Source: Duganella sp. BJB476 (lineage in GTDB: Bacteria > Pseudomonadota > Gammaproteobacteria > Burkholderiales > Burkholderiaceae_D). Taken from it: a DNA stretch of 64,000 nt. The stretch lies in assembly GCF_003416895.1 (NCBI RefSeq), contig NZ_QVIO01000002.1, forward strand, positions 744,001-808,000, given 5' to 3'. Numbering within the stretch: the first letter of the stretch is position 1; each line of letters starts with the position of its first letter. The position numbers were made by a program, and so were the translations under genes. Positions 51,694-61,420 of the stretch are shown here, piece by piece. Below the pieces are notes generated by a model that saw nothing but the letters and a program-made list of their open reading frames with translations, searched no databases and had not been told where the DNA came from.

Positions 51694-52914
51694 TCAGTTC
51701 CCTTTCGCTGCGGTGCTCGAAGCCGGCGCCGCCGACGCCTGGGCCGCGCCGTTGCCGGCCGCCGCCACTTTCGGCGCGGTCAGTTCGACGCCCTGGCCAT
51801 CCTTGTAGCCGGAGTTCGGCACGCGCAGCACGCGGTCGCCGGCGGCCAGGCCGCTGCGCACTTCCCACTGGCCGGTGCGCGGATCGCGCACGCCCATGTT
51901 CAGCGCAGCCTTGCTCAGCACCTTGCCGTTGACACGCCAGGTGTAGGTATGGTCGCCGTTGGTCACCAGCGCCGAATCGGGGATCATCAGCGCGTTGGCG
52001 ACGTCGGACTCGACGCGGCCTTCGGCGTACAGGCCGGCCACGCCCGGCATGTCCTTGCCGGCGAACTCAACCAGCACCTCGACCTGGCGCGTGACCGCGT
52101 TGGCCGATGGATCGACCCGCTTCACGCGGCCCATGAAATCGCGGTTCTGGTAGCCGTTGATGCGGAAGCGCACCGGCTGGCCGACCTTGACCACGCCGAT
52201 CTTGTCGGCCGACACCAGGCCCTCGAAGCGCATGCTGACCGGATCGATCACCTTGATCAGTTCCTTGCCGATGGCGGCGGTGTCGCCGTTGGACACCTTG
52301 CGCTCGCTGACGATGCCGTCGAACGGCGCGCGCACCAGGGTGCGGGTCAGCTGCTGGTGGGCCGCGACCGAGCGCGACTTGGCGCCGGCCAGCTCACTTT
52401 GGGCGTTGTTGCGGCGGATCTCGGAATCCTCCAGCGCCTGGGTCGACACCATGCCGGACGAACGCAGCGTTTTCTGGCGCTCGAACATGCGGGTGGCCTG
52501 CTCCAGCGATTGCTGGGCGGCGCGGGTGGCTTCGTCGGCCGAGTTCAGGGCGTCGCGGATCGAGGTTTCGTCCAGGCGCACCAGGATGTCGCCCTTCTTG
52601 ACGGCTTCGCCGTTTTCTTTCATTACTTGCAACACCACGGCGCTCACTTCGGCGCGCAGGTCGGCCTTGCGTTCAGGCTGGACCGAACCGGTGATCACCG
52701 GACCCGACGCCAGCGCGTTGGTTTCGATGGTCAGCATGTCTTCCGGGGCCAGCGACAGCACGGCCGGCGGCGCGTCCTTGCCGCCTTTGCCGTCTTTGGA
52801 CGCGGCGGCGGTGGCCGAGGCGCTGGCGCCTGCCTTTTCAGGCTCCTTGGAGGACTTGCCGCAGGCAACCAGGGCTGAAGCGACGGCGAGAGCTAGAAGG
52901 GTTTTGCGCAACAT
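51694..52914 (-). CDS. RND efflux periplasmic adaptor lipoprotein
   Basis: 406 residues. Lipobox LVAC (Cys 18), then a Lys/Ala/Ser linker. The membrane fusion protein core begins near residue 65 with a split lipoyl domain (ADLRAEVSAVVLQVMKENGEAVKKGDILVRLD and RTLVRAPFDGIVSERKVSNGD), a short alpha-hairpin, then barrel and membrane-proximal domains. A flexible Ala-rich tail (AAAGNGAAQASAAPASSTAAKGN) is extra. It pairs with the downstream RND pump. No adjacent regulator was found. Confidence 0.93.
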   Translation of the reverse strand: MLRKTLLALAVASALVACGKSSKEPEKAGASASATAAASKDGKGGKDAPPAVLSLAPEDMLTIETNALASGPVITGSVQPERKADLRAEVSAVVLQVMKENGEAVKKGDILVRLDETSIRDALNSADEATRAAQQSLEQATRMFERQKTLRSSGMVSTQALEDSEIRRNNAQSELAGAKSRSVAAHQQLTRTLVRAPFDGIVSERKVSNGDTAAIGKELIKVIDPVSMRFEGLVSADKIGVVKVGQPVRFRINGYQNRDFMGRVKRVDPSANAVTRQVEVLVEFAGKDMPGVAGLYAEGRVESDVANALMIPDSALVTNGDHTYTWRVNGKVLSKAALNMGVRDPRTGQWEVRSGLAAGDRVLRVPNSGYKDGQGVELTAPKVAAAGNGAAQASAAPASSTAAKGN

Positions 52915-53116
52915 ACAGTTCTCCGAGAAAGTGGCACAGGGGTGCTCGACTACTTATTAAAATTTTAGCCAGACTACAGGGCGCAGAGTATCTCTGACTG
53001 TCCGGTATCGGTCAATCAACGTGCGACTGGACGGCAAAAAACGTGGCTGAATTGCCAAATGCTGGGATAAACGGTGAAATCTCAGAATAGCCGGGAGCGG
53101 CCAAAAGAACAGGGAA

Positions 53117-53138
53117 ACCGGCGGCGTGACCCGCCGGT
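53117..53138 (-). terminator. Hairpin after the divergent-PAP2 gene
   Basis: ACCGGCGG and CCGCCGGT form an 8-bp stem with a 6-base loop, followed on the minus strand by TTTCCCTGTTCTTTT. The remaining stretch from 52915 to 53116 holds the RND operon promoter region; I saw no gene in it. Confidence 0.65.
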
Positions 53139-53146
53139 GGCGCGGA

Positions 53147-53569
53147 TCAGCCGCGGCCGAAGATGGCGTTGATCAGGTGGGCGATGGCGATGCCGGTGCA
53201 CAGGCCGCCGCCGATTTCCACCAGCGTGTGGCCCATGCGCTCGCGCAGCCATTTATGGCCACCGTCATCCTTGGCCAGACGGTTGATCGCCGCCGCCTGC
53301 TTGCCAACGTGCTGGCGCAGGCTGTTGGCGTCGATGATGACAATGAAGCACAGCGTGACCGCCACGCCGAAGGCCGGATGGCCGATGCCCTCGCGCAGAG
53401 CGATCAGGGTCGCCATGCTGGACACCACCGCGCTGTGATTGCTGGGGAAACCGCCGTTGCCGACCAGGTTGAACGCCCACTTGCGCGCCTTGGCGCTATT
53501 AATCAGAAACTTGATCGGCCCGACCGTGATCCAGGTAATCAGCGGGGTGACGAGGTAAGCGATGTCCAT
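53147..53569 (-). CDS. Divergent PAP2 (DUF212) family membrane protein
   Basis: 140 residues with about four helices. GGFPSNHSAVVSSMATLIALREGIG and IDANSLRQHVGKQA are the motifs of the divergent PAP2 family, related to acid phosphatase/vanadium haloperoxidase enzymes. Catalytic-type Ser-Asn-His and Arg-His residues are kept, so phosphatase activity on a membrane lipid is possible but unproven. AAAGGAACC lies before the ATG. Divergent from the DUF475 gene. Confidence 0.87.
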   Translation of the reverse strand: MDIAYLVTPLITWITVGPIKFLINSAKARKWAFNLVGNGGFPSNHSAVVSSMATLIALREGIGHPAFGVAVTLCFIVIIDANSLRQHVGKQAAAINRLAKDDGGHKWLRERMGHTLVEIGGGLCTGIAIAHLINAIFGRG

Positions 53570-53677
53570 CGGTGGTTCCTTTGCATTTTAGTGCCGCAAT
53601 TATCGCAGATGGCCCCACAGCGGCGGAAGCAAGTATTATAGAATTCAGCCCATTGTTCCCTTTCAATAAAAACAACG

Positions 53678-54736
53678 ATGCAACACTTCAGAATCTCTTT
53701 TGCCGTCACTTTTGTCCTGATGGCGCTGGCCGCCTGGTGGGGCTACAACCATGGCGGCGCCACCGGCCTGCTGCAGGCGGTGTGGGTGGCCGCCGTGCTG
53801 GGCGTGATGGAAGTGTCGCTATCCTTCGACAATGCGGTGGTCAACGCCTCGGTGCTGCGGCACTGGGACGCATTCTGGCAAAAGCTGTTCCTGACGGTCG
53901 GCATCGTGGTGGCGGTGTTCGGCATGCGGCTGCTGTTCCCGCTGCTGATCGTCTCGCTGGCCACCGGCCTGGGCCTGATGGACGTGTGGCAAATGGCCAC
54001 CGCCAACCCGGCCGAATATGCCAAGCACCTGACCGGCGCCCACGCCCAGGTGGCGGCTTTCGGCGGCGCCTTCCTGCTGCTGGTGTTCCTGAACTTCCTG
54101 TTCGACGAGGAAAAGGAACTGCACTGGCTGGGCTGGATGGAGAAAAAAATGGGCCAGCACGGCACCGAGACGCTGGCCGTGCTGATGGCGCTGGGCGCGG
54201 TGTTCGCCTGCGTGGGCCTGGTGCCGGTGGAGGAAAAGTACACGGTGCTGACCGCCGGCGTGGTCGGCGTGGCGGTGTACCTGGCGGTCGGCTGGATCAG
54301 CACGCTGCTGGAGGAAGACCCGCCGGAAGACGACGACGACATCACCGAGGCCGGCGTCGGCGCGGTGGTGACGACGGTGGCGCGCGGCAGCTTCGGCGGC
54401 TTCCTCTACCTGGAGGTGCTGGACGCCTCGTTCAGCTTTGACGGCGTGATCGGCGCCTTCGCCATCAGCAGCGACGTCGTCATCATCATGCTGGGGCTGG
54501 CGATCGGCGCCATGTTCGTGCGCTCGCTGACGGTGTTCCTGGTGCACAAGGGCACGCTGGACGAGTACGTCTACCTGGAGCACGGCGCGCATTATGCCAT
54601 CGGCATTCTGGCGCTGATCATGCTGGCCAGCGTCAAATACCATATCCCGGAATGGTTCACCGGTTTGTCGGGGGTGGCCTTCATCGCCGTGGCGCTATGG
54701 TCGTCGATCCTCTACAAACGCCGGCTGGCCGCGTGA
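53678..54736 (+). CDS. DUF475-family integral membrane protein
   Basis: 352 residues with about nine helices. VMEVSLSFDNAVVNASVLRHWD and EVLDASFSFDGVIGAFAISSDVVIIMLGL are two inverted family signatures with conserved Asp in the membrane, as in the TerC/LysE-like superfamily to which DUF475 belongs. An acidic loop (EEDPPEDDDD) lies between. Members are suspected metal or ion transporters, e.g. for Mn or tellurite-linked stress; the sequence does not show the substrate. Confidence 0.9.
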   Translation: MQHFRISFAVTFVLMALAAWWGYNHGGATGLLQAVWVAAVLGVMEVSLSFDNAVVNASVLRHWDAFWQKLFLTVGIVVAVFGMRLLFPLLIVSLATGLGLMDVWQMATANPAEYAKHLTGAHAQVAAFGGAFLLLVFLNFLFDEEKELHWLGWMEKKMGQHGTETLAVLMALGAVFACVGLVPVEEKYTVLTAGVVGVAVYLAVGWISTLLEEDPPEDDDDITEAGVGAVVTTVARGSFGGFLYLEVLDASFSFDGVIGAFAISSDVVIIMLGLAIGAMFVRSLTVFLVHKGTLDEYVYLEHGAHYAIGILALIMLASVKYHIPEWFTGLSGVAFIAVALWSSILYKRRLAA

Positions 54737-54773
54737 TAAGATTAAAAACATTGCACTCAACCCAAGCTGATCC

Positions 54774-55145
54774 ATGACCACTTCCAAACGCGTAACGCTC
54801 TACCTCGTCGGCCTGCTGGTCGCCGCCCTGCTGATCTTGATGGCCTACACCTGGGTCATGCTGCATGTGTCCTACTCGGATGGCGAACGGGCCGGCTACC
54901 TGCAAAAATTCTCCAGCCGTGGCTGGGTTTGCAAGACCTGGGAAGGCGAGATCCTGCTGACCTCGATGCCGGGCGCCATCCCCGAGAAATTCGAATTCAG
55001 CGTGCGCGACGACGCCGTCGCCCAGCAGCTGATGTCGGCCACCGGCAAGCGTGTGGTGCTGAGCTACGCCCAGCACAAGGGCGTGCCCAGCCAGTGCTTC
55101 GGCGAGACCGAGTACTACATCACCAAAGTTCAGGTCCAGCCGTGA
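54774..55145 (+). CDS. Hypothetical single-pass membrane protein
   Basis: 123 residues. One N-terminal helix (VTLYLVGLLVAALLILMAYTWVML) then a soluble domain with SDGERAGYLQKFSSRGWVCKTWEGEILLTSM and a second Cys in PSQCFGETEYY. I recognise it as a conserved hypothetical of betaproteobacteria (6-phosphogluconate dehydrogenase-mislabelled relatives occur in databases), without known function. It follows the DUF475 gene by 37 bases and may be co-transcribed. Confidence 0.72.
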   Translation: MTTSKRVTLYLVGLLVAALLILMAYTWVMLHVSYSDGERAGYLQKFSSRGWVCKTWEGEILLTSMPGAIPEKFEFSVRDDAVAQQLMSATGKRVVLSYAQHKGVPSQCFGETEYYITKVQVQP

Positions 55146-55229
55146 TTGTTGCCGCGCCAGCAACATGGCGCGGCACTTCCCGAGTTTCCGGTAATCTCAA
55201 CAGTATTCCCCACTGAAACCGGAACCGCC

Positions 55230-56189
55230 ATGCACAACCGCCGTCCCCTGCTGCTCGCCACCCTGCTGCTGGCGAGCGCGGCCGCCCAGGCCCAGGACCT
55301 TTCGATGCAAGGCGGCGCCCTGCGCGTCAGCGGCACCAATGAAAACTCGTTCGCGGTCGGCGTCAACTACGCCCAGCCGGTCGGCGACTACCTGGCGCTG
55401 AGCCTGGGCTACCTGAACGAAGGCCATCCGCACAATCATCATCGCGACGGCGTCTCGGGCCAGGTGTGGCTGCGCTCGCACATCAGCGAACAGGGCCTGT
55501 CCTGGGGCGTGGGCGTGGGCCAGTACTACTACTTCGACACCTCCCGGCCGAGCAGCGGCGGCGAGCCGTACGTCAACGACCACGGCTGGGCGCCGATCTA
55601 CAGCGTGCAAGCCACCTGGCACCATCCCAACCGCTGGTACACGCAGGTGCAGGTCAACCGCGTCATCCCGACCGGCGCCAAGGATCCGACCACCTCGCTG
55701 CTGGTGGGCTTCGGCTACCGCTTCGACAGCGTGCGCGGCGACAAGCTGCATCTGGACGGCGGCACTTCGACCGACGACACGGTGACGGTGCTGGCCGGGC
55801 AAAGCATCGTCAACAGCCTGGAATCGGAGCGCTCGCGCGCCACCAGCATTGAATACCGCCGCTCAGTCGGGCGCTATGTGGACTGGACCGTAACCGGCCT
55901 CAGCGAAGGCACCTCGGCCGGCACGCACCGCACCGGCGTGGCGACGCAGCTATGGCTGATCCGTTCATTGAACCGGGAAGTGGAGTTGGGGATGGGTGTA
56001 GGGCCGTATCTGGCCCTTGAAGTGCATGACGTGCCAGGCACGCGCTCGCACAAGGCGGGGCTGGTGTCGGTAGCGAGCCGCTACCACTTCACCAAGCAGG
56101 TAGTCGGCACGCTGTCGCTGAACCGCGTCGTCACCGACTACCACCGCGACGCCGACCTGCTGATGGTCGGCCTGGGCTACAGCTACTAA
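55230..56189 (+). CDS. Predicted outer membrane beta-barrel protein, function unknown
   Basis: 319 residues from the ATG at 55230, which starts the signal peptide MHNRRPLLLATLLLASAAAQA; 28 upstream codons in frame are not signal-like. The mature protein shows alternating strands (YLALSLGYLNEGHPHNHHRDGVSGQ, then LSWGVGVGQYYYFDT, RWYTQVQVNRVIPTG, SLLVGFGYRFD) and ends LLMVGLGYSY with a terminal aromatic, all typical of small barrels. It resembles PagP/LpxR-scale barrels in size only. The palindromic repeat at 56193 begins 3 bases after the stop. Confidence 0.75.
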   Translation: MHNRRPLLLATLLLASAAAQAQDLSMQGGALRVSGTNENSFAVGVNYAQPVGDYLALSLGYLNEGHPHNHHRDGVSGQVWLRSHISEQGLSWGVGVGQYYYFDTSRPSSGGEPYVNDHGWAPIYSVQATWHHPNRWYTQVQVNRVIPTGAKDPTTSLLVGFGYRFDSVRGDKLHLDGGTSTDDTVTVLAGQSIVNSLESERSRATSIEYRRSVGRYVDWTVTGLSEGTSAGTHRTGVATQLWLIRSLNREVELGMGVGPYLALEVHDVPGTRSHKAGLVSVASRYHFTKQVVGTLSLNRVVTDYHRDADLLMVGLGYSY

Positions 56190-56192
56190 CCC

Positions 56193-56278
56193 GGGGTCAA
56201 GTCTGACATTCGGACACGAACTCGGCTGTAGCAGGCCGCTACGGTCGAGCCTGTGTCCGAATGTCAGACTTGGCCCCC
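56193..56278. repeat. Second, diverged copy of the palindromic repeat
   Basis: GGGGTCAAGTCTGACATTC plus GGACAC (56193-56217) and the inverted GTGTCCGAATGTCAGACTTG plus GCCCCC (56253-56278) match the outer arms of the element at 44329. The central part is different and imperfectly paired (CTCGGCTGTAGC/GCTACGGTCGAG). It lies between two convergent genes, 3 bases after one stop and 7 before the other. Confidence 0.88.
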
Positions 56279-56285
56279 GACTGTT

Positions 56286-58592
56286 TTAGCGGGCGCGCCA
56301 GACGGCTTTGCCGGCTTCGGCTGGCGGCGCCAGGCGGGCTGCTTCCTTGCGGGCGCGGGCGGCGTCCAGCGTGGCGACTACGGCGCCCTCTTCCGCTTGC
56401 TTGCACTCGCCGGCGGCCACGGCCACCTTGGCTTGCACCGCTGCCAGCGCTTTTTGCGCGGCGGCGTGACGGCGGATTTCCAGTTCCAGCAATTTCTGCT
56501 TGGCGGCGGTCATCGCGGCGGTGGTGTCGGCCACTTTGCGCTGCATCGCGGCGTGCGCCTGGGCGGTTTCCAGCAAGGCCAGTTGTGCTGCGGCCTTGTC
56601 GGCCACGGCTTGCACGGCGGCTTGTTCGGCCAGCTCGCGCTGGTGCATAGCATCGGCCTCGGCCTGCTCGCCGTCGGCGCGCTGACGTGCGCAGGTGGCC
56701 ACATTCCGTTCCGCTTCCAGGCGGCCGGCGATCGCTTTCGATGCGCGGATTTCCGAGGCGGTGGTCAGGCGTTGCTGCGTCAGCTTCTGATCAATCAGCG
56801 CCAGCGATTGACGCTCGGTTTCAATGAACTCACGCTCGGCCAGCAACAGCGCTTCAGCGGTGGCGGCCTTCTCCTGCTCGACGCGGGCGCGCTCGGCATG
56901 CACCACACCCAGCTCGACAGCCAGGCGGGCTTGCGCCGCCAGCGCCTGTCCGGCGATGGCTTTCTGTTCGGCTTCCAGCGATACCTGCTCGGCCATCAGG
57001 CGGGCGGCTTCGGCTTCTTTTTCCGCTGCGGCGGCCAGGCGCTGCTCGGCTTCCTGCTGCTGGCGATAGGCCTCGGTCTGTGCGCGCTCGGCGGCGATGC
57101 GGTGTTGTGCTGCATCGCTGGCGTCCTGCTCGGCATCCAGTTTTTCCTTCAGCGCGGCGATGGCTTGCTGCTCGGCGGCGGCGCGGGCCTGTTCGGCTTG
57201 CAGCAGTGCCTGCGCCTGCTCGGCCTTTTGCATGGCCACGGCGTTGGCCTGGTTCTGCGCTTCGACGTGCAGCGCCAGCGTGGCGATTTCCTGTTGTTCG
57301 GCGGCGTTCTGGCTGGCGGCCAGTTCGGCGGCGGCGCGCGACAAGGCTGCGCGTTCTTCGGCCAGCTCGGCGGCGCGCTGTTGTTCCAGGCTGTCGGTGC
57401 GGGCGGCTTCTGCGGCGGCTTCATCAGCGGCCTGGCGCAGCTTGGCTTGTTCCAGCGCCAGCGTCTCGACTTCGACCTTGGCGTGGGTTTTCAGTTCGGC
57501 TTCCTGCTCAGCCTGCACGCGGGCCAGGGCGACAGCGCGCAGCTGGCTGTCCACTTCAATGCGTGCTTCAGTCGCGGCCAGGATGCTGGCGTCCGCATCG
57601 CGGCGCGCCTGGGCGCTGGCGGCGGCCACCATTTCCAGACGTTCGCGGTGGATCGCGGCGTCGCGGATTTCTTTTTCGGTTTGCAGGCGCAGATGCAGCG
57701 ATTGCGCGGCGCTGCGCTCGGATTCGGCCTTGGCCAGCGCGATCTGCTCGCGTTCCTGTTCCAGGTGCGCCAGGGCGCGGGCTTCTTCCAGCGCGCGCAC
57801 TTCGGCGGCGGCACGGTTGAAGGCCGATTCCAGCGCGATCTGGTCGGCGCGTTCGCGCTGCACGGTCAGGTCCAGCGCTTCGGCTTCGGCCTGCACCAGC
57901 ATCTGTGCGGTCTGGCGGGCGGCGTAGGCGTGGCGCTCGCGTTCGCGCGCCAAGGTCGCCACGCGCGCATCGGCGGAGGCGATGCCGACCACTTCTTCCT
58001 TGGCGGCCTGCACGGCGGCCACGCGCTCCACCGCTTGCAGGCGGGCTTGTTCGGTTTGGGTCGCCAGTTCCTCGGCGGCGCGGGAGGCTTGTTCAGCCAG
58101 TTCGGATTCGGCGGCGATCTGTTCGTGGGCGCGCTTGCGGCTTTCGCTCTCGGCCTTGGCGCGCTGTTCGGCGGCCACGCGGATCTGGGTGTCGGCTTCG
58201 ACCCGGGCGCGCAGTTCGGCGGTTTCCTGTTTGACGGCGTCCAGGCGGGCCACGCTGGCCTGGGCGGCGGCGCGCAGCGATTCGAGGCGCTCGCGGTTGG
58301 CGGCGATCGCCTCTTCCGATGCTTGCGCATTTTGCAGCGCGACGGCGGCGGCGGCGGCGTCCATCGCGGCGCGGTCTTCGGCCAGCGAGCGGGCGCGGGC
58401 TTCGGCGTGGGCGCGGTTTTCGGCGGCGCAGGCCGCCTTGGCGTCGGCTTCGACGCGGGCGATCGCTTCCTGGATCGCCTTCATTTCCATCGCGGCGCGT
58501 GGGGTGTGGGTCGGTTCGTCCGGGTCATGCAGCGACACCATAGGGAGCAGAGTGACGTTATCGCTGTCTTGTTTGGCCAGTTGTGCTTGCAT
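56286..58592 (-). CDS. Giant Ala/Glu/Gln-rich coiled-coil protein, unassigned
   Basis: 768 residues. Apart from about 35 N-terminal residues (ending HDPDEPTHTP) and a short tail (LAPPAEAGKAVWRAR), the whole protein is a predicted helix built from Ala, Glu, Gln, Arg and Leu with heptad-like spacing and almost no Gly or Pro, equivalent to roughly 100 nm if one rod. There are only two Cys residues in the last 150 positions apart from one near 55, no signal peptide and no membrane helix, so it is cytoplasmic. Repeats are degenerate, not exact. I recognise no family. A scaffold, bactofilin- or crescentin-like filament, or polar organiser are possibilities only. The complementary strand is also open throughout, but composition favours this frame. 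Confidence 0.8.
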   Translation of the reverse strand: MQAQLAKQDSDNVTLLPMVSLHDPDEPTHTPRAAMEMKAIQEAIARVEADAKAACAAENRAHAEARARSLAEDRAAMDAAAAAVALQNAQASEEAIAANRERLESLRAAAQASVARLDAVKQETAELRARVEADTQIRVAAEQRAKAESESRKRAHEQIAAESELAEQASRAAEELATQTEQARLQAVERVAAVQAAKEEVVGIASADARVATLARERERHAYAARQTAQMLVQAEAEALDLTVQRERADQIALESAFNRAAAEVRALEEARALAHLEQEREQIALAKAESERSAAQSLHLRLQTEKEIRDAAIHRERLEMVAAASAQARRDADASILAATEARIEVDSQLRAVALARVQAEQEAELKTHAKVEVETLALEQAKLRQAADEAAAEAARTDSLEQQRAAELAEERAALSRAAAELAASQNAAEQQEIATLALHVEAQNQANAVAMQKAEQAQALLQAEQARAAAEQQAIAALKEKLDAEQDASDAAQHRIAAERAQTEAYRQQQEAEQRLAAAAEKEAEAARLMAEQVSLEAEQKAIAGQALAAQARLAVELGVVHAERARVEQEKAATAEALLLAEREFIETERQSLALIDQKLTQQRLTTASEIRASKAIAGRLEAERNVATCARQRADGEQAEADAMHQRELAEQAAVQAVADKAAAQLALLETAQAHAAMQRKVADTTAAMTAAKQKLLELEIRRHAAAQKALAAVQAKVAVAAGECKQAEEGAVVATLDAARARKEAARLAPPAEAGKAVWRAR

Positions 58593-58708
58593 GAGAGTTC
58601 TCGCTAGACGATATGCCCCGGCACCAACCGGGACTTCTGAGTTCTCATTATCAAGCAGGGGACAGGCAAGCCGAACCGCAAGGAGAGCGGGAAAACCCCG
58701 TCAATTCG

Positions 58709-59797
58709 CTAGATCGGCAGCGGCGGCTCGTCCATCAGCGAAATCTGTTCCTTCAGTTCCAGGATGCGGTCCTGCCAGTAGCGCTGGGTGTTAAACCACG
58801 GGAAAGCCACCGGGAAGGCCGGATCGTCCCAGCGCCGTGCCAGCCAGGCCGAGTAATGGATCAGGCGCAGCGTGCGCAGCGCCTCAACCAGGTGCAGCTG
58901 GCGTGGATCGAACTCGCAGAAATCCTCGTAGCCGGCCAAGATGTCGCTCATCTGGCGCACCTGGTCGGCGCGCTCGCCGGACAGCATCATCCACAGATCC
59001 TGGATCGCCGGGCCCATGCGGCTGTCGTCGAAGTCGACGAAATGCGGGCCGGCGTCGGTCCATAGAACATTACCGCCGTGGCAATCACCGTGCAGGCGTA
59101 GCTGCGGCAGCTCGCCGGCGCGCTCGTAGCTGCGGCGCACGCCGTCCAGCGCCTGCGCCGAGACGCTGGCGTAGGCTTCCCGCAAATCGACCGGAATGAA
59201 CTGGTTGGCCTGCAAAAACTCGCAAGGCTCGGTGCCGAAGGTGGCGATGTCGATCGCCGGCCGCTCCAGATAAGGCTTGATCGCGCCCACCGCGTGAATG
59301 CGGGCGATGAAGCGCCCGGTCCACTCCAGCACCGACGGATCGCTCAGCTCGGGCGCGCGGCCGCCATGGCGGGTGAACACGGCGAAGCGGAAGCCGTTGA
59401 AATGATGCAGCGTAGCCCGGTCCGGGCCCAGCGCCAGCGCCGGCACCACCGGAATCTCGCGCGCGGCCAGTTCATCGGTGAAAGCGTGTTCTTCCAGGAT
59501 GGCCGCGTCGCTCCAGCGACCGGGACGGTAAAACTTCACCACCAGCGGCTTGTCGTCCTCGATGCCGACCTGGTAGACCCGGTTTTCATAGCTGTTCAGC
59601 GCCAGCAGGCGGCCGTCACCGCGCAGGCCGATGCTGTCGAGTGCGTCAAGCACGCACTCGGGATTGAGCGCCGAATAAGGATGCGGCGCCTGTTCCTGTG
59701 CGCTGTCGGCCGCCCCGGCCAGCGGCTCAGCCATGCTGGTGGCAAGGGCCGCAGCGCGGGCGTCTTCTTCTTCGTCGTCGAAATGATCTTGGTTCAT
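58709..59797 (-). CDS. srkA: Stress response kinase A (YihE/SrkA)
   Basis: 362 residues. Aminoglycoside-phosphotransferase/choline-kinase fold: the nucleotide-binding YENRVYQVGIEDDKPLVVKFYRPGRW, catalytic LRLHGDCHGGNVLW and metal-binding FVDFDDSRMGPAIQDLWMM match SrkA. It is a Ser/Thr protein kinase that counters MazEF-linked death under oxidative stress in E. coli. An acidic 35-residue N-terminal extension (NQDHFDDEEEDARAAAL) is additional. Divergent from the YecA-like gene. Confidence 0.93.
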   Translation of the reverse strand: MNQDHFDDEEEDARAAALATSMAEPLAGAADSAQEQAPHPYSALNPECVLDALDSIGLRGDGRLLALNSYENRVYQVGIEDDKPLVVKFYRPGRWSDAAILEEHAFTDELAAREIPVVPALALGPDRATLHHFNGFRFAVFTRHGGRAPELSDPSVLEWTGRFIARIHAVGAIKPYLERPAIDIATFGTEPCEFLQANQFIPVDLREAYASVSAQALDGVRRSYERAGELPQLRLHGDCHGGNVLWTDAGPHFVDFDDSRMGPAIQDLWMMLSGERADQVRQMSDILAGYEDFCEFDPRQLHLVEALRTLRLIHYSAWLARRWDDPAFPVAFPWFNTQRYWQDRILELKEQISLMDEPPLPI

Positions 59798-59860
59798 CCC
59801 CGCATTGTACGGGGCGCGGCGTGTATACTGTCGGCTTCAATCCAATAAAAAGAGCAAGCC

Positions 59861-60556
<696 letters not shown>

Positions 60557-60560
60557 GCCG

Positions 60561-61400
60561 ATGTCCTTGCGTGGTGCGGTCATCACTCTGCTGCTGGCGG
60601 CGGGCTGCGCGTCGGCCGCCCAGCCGGAACTGGTGACCGACCGCACCACGCCTGCCCGCCTGGCCGCCGACGCGGCCATGCTGAAATCGCTGGACCGCGA
60701 CGTTTTCTCCAACGGCAGCTACGCCGGCCCGACCGGGAAGCTGGGCTATCGCCTGATGTCGCCGTCCGCGCCGCAGCCCGGCAAGCGCTATCCGCTGATC
60801 ATCGTGCTGCACGGTTCCGACGCCGTCGGCAACGACAACAACCGCCAGCTTGGCGCACTCGCGCTGTCCTGGTCCGCCCCGGCGATCCGCAAGCGCTACC
60901 CCGCCTACGTCGTGGTGCCGCAGTTCGCCGAGCGCAGCGCCAACTACTCGCCGTCCGCCGCCGACGGCCTGCTGGCGGCCAAGCCCGGCCCCAACCTGCC
61001 CACCCTGCGCGCGCTGGTGGAGACCCTGAAACCACAGTTCGCCATCGACACCGACCGCATCTACGTCACCGGTTTTTCGATGGGCGCTTCGGCCGCCACG
61101 CAGGCGGTGCTGCAAGACCAGGACATGTACGCCGCCGCAGTGGCCTTCTCCGGCATCGCCCCGGAACGCGCCAGCGCCGCGCAACTGAAAGACCTGCCGC
61201 TGCTGCTGGTCCACGGCGACGCCGACAGCGAGAACCCCATCGAGCCGGACCGCGCGCTGTTCGCCGCCTTGCAGCGCCAGCCAGGCGGCGCCAAAGCCCG
61301 CTTGCTCGAGTACCGCGACTTGGGGCACACCGTGCCCGCCGACATGCTGCTCGCCACCGCCTGGCGCGACTGGCTGTTCGCCCAGCACAAGACGCGCTGA
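60561..61400 (+). CDS. Exported alpha/beta-hydrolase (predicted esterase/peptidase, COG4099-like)
   Basis: 279 residues. The N-terminus AVITLLLAAGCASA fits a lipobox (LAAGC, Cys 16) or a normal signal peptide. The hydrolase fold has RYPLIIVLHGSDAVGN (oxyanion region), the nucleophile elbow GFSMGAS, Asp in LVHGDADSENP and His in EYRDLGHTVPADM. It resembles putative polyhydroxybutyrate depolymerase/peptidase proteins; the substrate is unknown. It is probably co-transcribed with the YecA-like gene. Confidence 0.88.
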   Translation: MSLRGAVITLLLAAGCASAAQPELVTDRTTPARLAADAAMLKSLDRDVFSNGSYAGPTGKLGYRLMSPSAPQPGKRYPLIIVLHGSDAVGNDNNRQLGALALSWSAPAIRKRYPAYVVVPQFAERSANYSPSAADGLLAAKPGPNLPTLRALVETLKPQFAIDTDRIYVTGFSMGASAATQAVLQDQDMYAAAVAFSGIAPERASAAQLKDLPLLLVHGDADSENPIEPDRALFAALQRQPGGAKARLLEYRDLGHTVPADMLLATAWRDWLFAQHKTR

Positions 61401-61420
61401 CCACATTTGTCGCCTCCCCA

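Noticed and set aside
56253..58607. 784-residue plus-strand Gly/Phe/Leu-rich frame
   Set aside because: It mirrors the coiled-coil gene; repeated Gly/Phe/Arg composition follows from reading Ala/Glu/Gln codons backwards. No Shine-Dalgarno or family motif.
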